Source: Ciona savignyi (taxonomy: Eukaryota; Chordata; Ascidiacea; Phlebobranchia; Cionidae). From it: a DNA stretch of 64,000 nt. The position numbers were made by a program, and so were the translations under genes. The stretch spans positions 982,131 through 1,046,130 of the forward strand of contig CH002834.1 of NCBI GenBank assembly GCA_000149265.1. Direction: 5' to 3'. Positions 57,265-64,000 of the stretch are shown here, one piece after another. The notes under the pieces are model-generated. The model did no database searches, was not told where the DNA came from, and saw nothing but the letters and a program-made list of their open reading frames with translations. Positions within the stretch are counted from its first letter, which is position 1. Each line of letters opens with the position of its first letter.

Positions 57265-60096
57265 CTATTTCCGTCTACTTTTTCTTTTCTCTGGTTTCCG
57301 TTTAGCCTTGGGTTGGCTAATCGGTCGTTTCCTTAACTGCACATTCTTATCGACAATGTTTGAGAGGATATTACGTTCCTCCAACATTGCAAGAAACAAG
57401 CTGATAAACGGGACATAGTCGTGTGTTCGCCTTGCGCAGTCGATTTTATACTTATACCGCTTCTCCATTTCCTCTTGTAAAGATGCCTTGCATTTATCAA
57501 TCGCTTGTCGCATAAGTTTTAGACCCGCAGTTGATTTAGTTCCAAAATCATCTGTCGTTTCCAGAACCTCATTGCTTTCGAAATATTCCGATATATTTTT
57601 ACTTTTCAAAGCCTCCATAAACTCTTCCATAGTTTTTATCGACGAAATTTCTTGGTCATTTTTTAACCCATTGTTATGGGCCAATGAAGATGGGTTATCA
57701 TCAGGTGGATCCTCTAATTCATAACCTGTTTCAAAGTTTATTTTTTCCTCATTTGAGTTAGAGGTCTGCGAAAGTAAATTCTCCACGGCGCGCTTTGCAA
57801 ACGTATAATCCGCTTTCAGTTTTTCTAGTTTTGCTTTAAAGTGTTGGACTTGACAAGGCACAACAGCCATGAGGTTGTAGCGTATATCGTGGCACTGTTC
57901 GCCGCCAGTTGCCGCTGTGATGCGTGAAGTTACAACTCTCCGTGCCATGTCATGCCATGTACCATCACTGGGTAGAGGACCATGGTCGATGGGGAACGGC
58001 TTCAAACCATCCAACTCAAACAAGCGACCGTGTAGTGGAAAGTACGACGTGTAATGAAATGCCTCCATAGTGCGAGTGGATGTGATGCCATTCGGTTTGT
58101 TCTGGTGGAAAAATAACAATTATAAAGTGATTAAAATGGTACTATGCAATCATGGATGAATATAGTTCATGTACAGCAAAAATGTATGATCTGGTAGGCA
58201 GTCTGTTGGTAAGCTATAGACTTACAAGTTACAACAGAAGAATTAAGTCTAATTATCAAAAATACACATATTTAGATCAATCATCCAACACCCACACACT
58301 AACATAGACTAACAACTAAACTGTAAAATTGTTTATTTGATCTTTTTATTATTAGGTTGACTTTTTTGGACATGTCATGAAAATGCATTTGTTCTTATTG
58401 ACCAGGTCTCTAGGGCCATACAATCTTTACGTAAAGTATACCCTTATAAATACAGTTGAATATTACATTAGGCATTATTTAGATTTGGATCCAGATTTTC
58501 TATTAAAAACTAGTCCCCATCGCTGAACTGTGGATTTTTGCAATATTGCTACCGCACATAAGTATACAACCATTAACATATTGAAATAGCTCTGACCACT
58601 TCTGGTCATATTTAATGGTGTACCTGCATGTCCAGTAGCGGGTTTGTTTCAGGTCTAGCATGTTTGCTATGTGAGAAAGCAAGTTCTGGAATGTTTCCAA
58701 TCGCAAAGCCTTTCATTTCTGGGCTGAAGTTGTATGTGTCTGTCTGCAATGATTAACCACTGGTAATTTAATATTAAATCTAAAGTACACTTATGTGGAT
58801 ATTCATTTTTTTATCTCCTAGGTTGCAGCCCAATTTTTAGTTGTTATTTTTAAGGCATATCACAAAAAAGGTGAAGTTGCTAATTTGTACGACCCTCATG
58901 ATTGGAGTAAGTTAAGGCAACATTTATTAAGAGGCTTGCATAGGAGGTTATCAGCAAAATAAGGTATATAACTATCCATTTGTGGATTTTCAGTCACATT
59001 GGTACCTACTAACTAAAAGGTGCCCCCCTCATAAACATACAGAAATATGAGAAAAATGAATAAATCTTTATTGCAGTTGTAGATTTTACAGCCCATTCTT
59101 TACCAGCCTCTAAATATGTAAAACTTAGCTTTGAAAAGGGTTTTACACACAGTATTACTCAGCACCACTCGATAGTATCTAAATAAGACTAACAAAAAAC
59201 ACATAGGCCTACAAAACTTCACCTTTAATCTTGTGATCAGTGGACCAAGTTGGACATCCTCACAATTAAGCAGTACACTCAGTAAAGCATGGGTGGCGCA
59301 AGAGTTTGGTACAAGTTGATGGGCAAAGAACATCTTGTTCACGATTTCTTCATCTTTGCAAAACGGTTCATCCACTGTGGATTGGATTTTTCTCCTGGAC
59401 CTAGAAATTTTGAATATTGGCAACACTGAAATAATTTAATGACAGATGTATTGCATAGAGATTAAAAATTTTCATGTGAATTTAAAATATTTTTTAAACA
59501 TTTCTTAAAGTATGATGAGCATTTGTGTAATGTTGTGCATGCTATGTCATGCTGTTCAACCATGAACATGATGATGTACTTTTGTACTGATGGAAAAACA
59601 ACAAGTTACGTCTGGTGGTTAAATTTGTTGCCTTTAAGCCGGAGGGTTGTATGTTCGAAATTGGTCGCTAGCTAACCGGTTGTGTCCTTGAGCAATGCAC
59701 TTAACGAACATTGCCTGAACCATGCAGATTAATGGGTTTTACTAAATTAAAGAAACTTGTGAATCATACACAACAAACTACAATAGCTCTGGTAACCCGA
59801 CGGTGGGTGCAAGGTGATCTGACGATTACCCATGTGTTAACCCCTTGGTGTTTCCATTCACAGAAATAAACATGAATATCCTATCCTAACTTTAGCGTCT
59901 CAATACAATCTTACCTGCCTGCTTCGTTCCACTTGAATAGAAAAATGAATCCATAAACTTTCCGGTTAATTGCCTCTTGCAGGTCGTATATCTCATCCAC
60001 CTGAACCCCCTCCACTCCAAAATCTTCAACCAACAACGTGAATAAGCCAGGATCACTTTCCAATTCTTTCCACCCACCAATCGGCATTTGTGACAT
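57265..60096 (-). CDS. bap1: BAP1/Calypso-type UCH deubiquitinase (four exons, 438 aa)
   Basis: Minus-strand exons 60096-59915, 59400-59223, 58743-58624 and 58101-57265 (phases 2, 0, 0) give 438 residues. The UCH domain starts with [20 protein letters not shown]. It has the active-site [15 protein letters not shown] (Cys95), [10 protein letters not shown] (His176) and [16 protein letters not shown] (Asp191), plus the oxyanion Gln89. Acidic spacer follows. The C-terminal ULD-type domain (residues about 350-420; [28 protein letters not shown]) partners with ASXL proteins, and a Lys/Arg-rich tail may bind nucleosomes and act as a nuclear signal. Known relatives remove ubiquitin from histone H2A (PR-DUB). 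The product is far shorter than vertebrate BAP1 (about 729) and close to Drosophila Calypso (471). Intron 1 contains a SINE. Confidence 0.9.
59610..59890 (+). mobile_element. SINE in BAP1 intron 1
   Basis: Antisense to the gene: tctggtggttaaatttgttg head, ggttgtgtccttgagcaatg body, tatcctatcc tail ending close to the donor of exon 1. Confidence 0.82.
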
Positions 60097-60289
60097 TCTG
60101 TTGTTACCTGGAAAGGTTAGTAGGTTATGTTATAAGTTGTCAATACGACCGATATTGTTCTATTTTACTGATGTATAAAGCAACTGACTCAAAAGTTGAT
60201 TTAAAAAACGACTAACATACATTTACCTACGGCAAGGTGTTTAATGTAACGCAACCAAAAGATGCCTTGGTCATAAACAAAGCACAAAA

Positions 60290-60773
60290 CAGGGTTGCCA
60301 GACGCAAAGTACGCTTTACGGCCAAACTGTTTTTGGTTTACGGCCAAAATTCGGCCAATTTGTATCAAGTGCAAAATAAACCATTTAATTTAGCCAATTG
60401 GGCTATTTATCTCTTTATTTGTTGAAAAATTGTATAATTTTAATTCCCCCCATATTTGTCGAACCCGTTTAAATACTATACAGGAATTTCTATCGTTATT
60501 ATTTTATTTTAAAACGTCATAATCAGCTTTGTGATTTGGAAATGAGACAGTTGATATTAATTTATTTCCATATACGGTCTCTGTTTTTCCTTTATTTCTA
60601 CTGTAGCGTAAAAATAATATGACGCTTCGGCCAAAAACTTGACAATATTCTTATACGGCCAAATTCGGCCAGATTTTTCCGCACGGCCAAACTATTTTTT
60701 TTGCGGCCGGGACGATTTTGGTACGGCCAAATTTCTGAAATTTGGCCGTGAAAAAGGCCAAATGGCAACCCTG
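60290..60773. mobile_element. hAT-type MITE 194 bp upstream of BAP1
   Basis: Tips cagggttgccaga (60290) and tggcaaccctg (60773) with an exact 8-bp duplication gcacaaaa (60282-60289, 60774-60781). Internally it is full of 'acggccaaa' and 'tttggcc' motifs in both orientations. Confidence 0.93.
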
Positions 60774-60781
60774 GCACAAAA

Positions 60782-60996
60782 TAGTTTGCTACTTAGGGAA
60801 AGTACCTCTTCAAAGAGAAAACTGGGGACGCTGTTTGACTAAAATTCAGGTAGAAGCTGTGTGGTATCGAGTTAAGTCCACTTGAGAAAAACTGTTTTTT
60901 TTTCGGAACAAGATACCGCCGATACCATAGTGTACCGAACAAATTCATCAATGTTGTTTCGCTGGTATAGACTTCCAAGAATCTAACGCCCAATGG
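60782..60996. other. spacer
   Basis: Nothing recognised. Confidence 0.3.
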
Positions 60997-61262
60997 TTAG
61001 TCTGGCGGTTTAGTGCGTCGGCTTTTAGTAGAAGGGTTCTTGTTTCGAAACTGGTCGCTAGCTAGTCGGTTGTGTCTTTGGGCAAGGCAACTAACGGACA
61101 TTGCCTGAACCCAGGGGATTAATGGGTTTTACTAAATTGAAGGAACGTGTGCAATAGCTCCGGTAATCCGACGGTGGGCGCGAGGTGATTTGACGATTGT
61201 CCGTGTGTTAGCCTAAACCCCTTGGTTTTCCCATTCCCGGGTTTAAACAAAAATATCCTATC
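60997..61262 (+). mobile_element. SINE
   Basis: Head tggttagtctggcggtttag, body gtcggttgtgtctttgggca, tail tatcctatctta. A short internal deletion removes the region around the cacacactgc block. Confidence 0.8.
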
Positions 61263-61309
61263 TTACTCTTTCGCATTCTATCCGAACGAGAGTATACCAT
61301 TTTTACCCT

Positions 61310-62280
61310 AATCATAGTAAACATGTTTGGTTTGTAACTAAGGGACACATTCGAATCTGCTTACAAAAACAAATTAGCCTATATAAAATGTAAATAAATT
61401 TTATCGATTGTGGCCTACTTGTACATGTATTTATATCAAAGGTAATCAAAATCTGTTCTTAAATGTTGGTGGTTGATACGTGGTTGTCTCTCTCTCTAAA
61501 GGTTTTTTTATAGTTATAGGTCCCAATTGAAAAATTGGGACACATATTGTTTTTGTCCGTTTTTTTTTTCTTTCTTTTTTTTTCTTTTTTTTCTTCGTCA
61601 AAGGTTTGACAGGCATGGCATGTCGCCCTGACATCTACCAAAAGGGATAATGGAATCGTAATGAAACTTAGCCATTTGTTAGACAACATGGTCTAGATAT
61701 GCAGAAACCAAAATGTTGAGTGACAAATCAAGGGGAATTCCCCTGGGAGGTTAAAATCCAAAACGGTATTTTTTATGAAAAAATTAGCTTTTTGTGGCAT
61801 AGCGCTTAAACGGCTGTTCCAATTTGAATAAGATTTGGTGGAATGTTAGTGCATTACCTACTTATTTAACAATTAGAAAAATATAAAAGAATATCTAGGG
61901 AAACTAAATCGAACTGTTTAAGGAATTTAGCTTCATTTCAATACAGCACTTTAAAAAAGCTTTAATTTAAAACATTTGTGATGAAATCTTTGTAATCTAT
62001 CACGATNNNNNNNNNNNNNNNNNNNNNNNNNNNNNNNNNNNNNNNNNNNNNNNNNNNNNNNNNNNNNNNNNNNNNNNNNNNNNNNNNNNNNNNNNNNNNN
62101 NNNNNNGTTTGATAACTATGGGACCCATGAGTTTATGCTTGCAGAAACAAAATACTACACACACAGTGTATAAAATACAAAATGTGGTTAGGGACCCTGT
62201 AGCATGAATATATGGCATACAACATGTGTTTTACAAATAGTTGTGTTTAAACACGTGGTTGACACTCTCTAGTTTATTTC
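61310..62280 (+). repeat. composite repeat: unit of the 335-bp family plus the cacgtggttgac end, interrupted by a gap
   Basis: 61540-61990 corresponds to one unit of the intron-1 array (gtttgacaggcatggcatgtc, aggggaattcccctgggagg, gcatagcgcttaaacggctg). 62107-62280 corresponds to 3080-3260. The order is the same as in the first sulfotransferase intron, so the array grew from a single-unit element like this one. 61323-61420 also resembles the gtttgataactatggg block. Confidence 0.7.
62007..62106. other. assembly gap (100 N)
   Basis: A run of 100 N inside the composite repeat. Collapse of a repeat there is possible. Confidence 1.
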
Positions 62281-63029
62281 TGGCTTTATATCATGCTGTC
62301 AAACAAAACATGCTGCTGATTGTCTGCTTTTCTTACATAAATCTTATTTTGTTTTATGATTTATGCAAACACAACACTCATGCTAATAGCCTCAGTGCAT
62401 TATGTTATGCAAATTAATTTCTTTTTTAAATGCTTAAATACAGTACCATGAAATAGTATGATTAAATGCAGTTTTAAGTGTTCTGAAACGGATTTTAATT
62501 ATTTTTCCACTATAAACTTAAAAAGCACCCTCAGAACAAGGTTGTGGTGACACGATTTTGTTCAAGGTTTTTACTTCGTCAATTTAACTAATCTTGCTGC
62601 AGTAATAAATTGTATTTAATGGGTAAGATTTACTAAAAAATGGAAATTTTTGGTTTACTATGTAGATTAGGGTTCTAGTGTTATGATGGATGAGGCCCCA
62701 TTACACTATAAAATGTATCAGATTTGTCATCCGTTGTACTACAACTACACGGTAACAAAAGTTATTGTTGTGTTTTTTTGTTCGTTACTTTTAGAAATTA
62801 TAGGTCATACACTTTTTAACAGATGGTATCAGATATAAAAAAATGAATAAGGAAACCTAGTTATTACTGCATGCGAAATATATAAAATGATATTGGGAAA
62901 AAAAAGTATAGACTATCGCTGGTCACGTTTAGCGAAAATCGCGATTATCGTTAGTAAACATGGGGTATTCCGAAATGTAAACTAAATGTCCTTAACGGAT
63001 TGAAATGCGTTTCTTGATGACGGCATACA
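62281..63029. other. 3' flank of the fucosyltransferase gene
   Basis: AT-rich sequence holding the 3' UTR. No separate gene seen. Confidence 0.35.
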
Positions 63030-64000
63030 CTACTTTAGTACGCATTCATACGGTTCGTTTTGAAGTAACCAGTGGTGAATGGAAGGCACGACTGAAGTTA
63101 TATTATTATATCTTCGCTTATTCCACAAAAGTTTGCACATTTTACACATACCAACATCCCGTTGATATAGTGGACCGTGTTCTACCATCATATATTCAGC
63201 TGGGGTGGGTTGTTGGAGTCTCCAGTTAAAATATTTGCGATATTTTACCGGATTTTTATCTAAGTGTTTTAAGTAATTTACAACAGCTAGGCCATTCGGG
63301 AAATCTTCATAAAATATAAACGAGTCTTTCGGAGCAATAGCTTCAATATCCGCTCTTGTAGGTCCCCATACCACAGGCACCAAGCCGGCTTCGTATGAAT
63401 TCGACCAAAGTTTCTCGGTTATATAATCCCTACAGTGCACTGCGTTCTCAAACGCCAAATAGAACTTGTATTTAGCTGCAAAGGTAAAGTATTCCGATAC
63501 TTCGGGTGCCACTCTATTATAGCACTTGCCGTATTTGTCTACTGTTAGACCGAACATCTCCATCGCTGCGATAAGACGTTTTCGCACCACCGCACCTTCA
63601 GTATCCGCACAGTTACCTGCCATCCACAGGGCCATGTATTGTCCGCTCTGCTTTCTAGCAATTATATTTTGGACGATTATCTCTCCATAGCTAAATTTGG
63701 TTTCGCCATTAAAGACCCCGTTGTGTCTATTGAGTTCAACAAAGGGCATGTAAATACTCGAATTCCTCCGGTAAGTGATAGTCCAGTTGAAATAATAGTT
63801 CATGTCTTTGAATTCAAAACCTCGTGCCGTATAAATTGCATAAGGCGTCTCGGTAGAATAAAACACGAACATTTGATGCGATTTTCTGTCAGAATAAAAT
63901 CTATTATAAACGTGTGCTTATATAAGGCGACACTAAAGTCATACCTTCTTTTAGGATCTGGAACTTTATGCATAAATGCTTCTGTAAAATGAATAATCAC
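63030..64000 (-). CDS. GT10 alpha-1,3-fucosyltransferase, 3' exons only
   Basis: Last exon 63885-63030 (stop) plus part of the preceding exon (64000-63945, continuing out of the window), joined across a 59-nt GT-AG intron in phase 2. The product has the acceptor-side block FNWTITYRRNSSIYMPF and the conserved GT10 donor-binding motif, FYLAFENAVHCRDYITEKLW followed by LVPVVWG, then the late Cys-containing region MCKMCKLLW. Known relatives are Golgi type II membrane enzymes that transfer fucose from GDP-fucose to N-acetylglucosamine or glucose residues (Lewis-type or core alpha-1,3 structures). The N-terminal anchor and stem are outside the window. Which acceptor is used cannot be told. Confidence 0.88.

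Noticed and set aside
60237-60842. Short frames (62-67 codons) over the hAT MITE upstream of BAP1
   Set aside because: Arise from repeats of the gccaaa motif in the MITE.
63639-63992. 117-codon plus-strand frame at the window end
   Set aside because: Antisense to the fucosyltransferase exons.

Overview
This is eukaryotic, intron-containing, AT-rich DNA with three 100-base scaffold gaps (20046-20145, 30627-30726, 62007-62106). Recognisable genes carry GT-AG introns, some tiny (59 and 74 nt), and the animal families present (FANCL, BAP1, NSUN5, GT10 fucosyltransferase, 7TM receptor), plus a dense load of one tRNA-derived SINE family, suggest a compact invertebrate chordate genome. A tunicate of the Ciona type is my inference; no species marker proves it.

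Layout. 1-18500: two tandem copies of a four-exon sulfotransferase-like gene (1069-4266 and 13117-16298, both +) with identical splice phases, separated and invaded by DNA-transposon relics, and a 7TM receptor-like gene (7143-8107, -) with a one-base frameshift. 18500-22000: a tiny secreted Arg/Trp-rich peptide gene (19414-19619, -) beside a long foldback element. 22000-34000: gene-poor, with decayed transposase-type ORFs (23210-26250, -), an SGNH-hydrolase-like relic (26680-27404, +), small tandem repeats and unassigned sequence. 34675-35166: a two-pass membrane protein with PPxY motifs. 35200-41300: repeats, including a 114-bp tandem duplication and a second foldback.

41300-64000 is the best gene block: NSUN5 (41323-42582, -, intronless), FANCL (44080-55998, +, six exons reassembled here, 365 aa), BAP1/Calypso-type deubiquitinase (57265-60096, -, four exons, 438 aa), and the 3' part of an alpha-1,3-fucosyltransferase (63030 to the window end, -). 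FANCL introns are hosts to a 4.4-kb Ty3/gypsy retrotransposon (44758-49182, two frameshifts), several SINEs and hAT-type elements with exact 8-bp target duplications, in one place nested three deep with an internal minisatellite.

FANCL (Fanconi DNA-repair E3 ligase) and BAP1 (H2A deubiquitinase) are convergent neighbours on opposite sides of ubiquitin signalling. I see no reason beyond position to link them. No prokaryotic-type operon, CRISPR array or rRNA was found. All protein assignments come from reading translated motifs against remembered families, not from searches.
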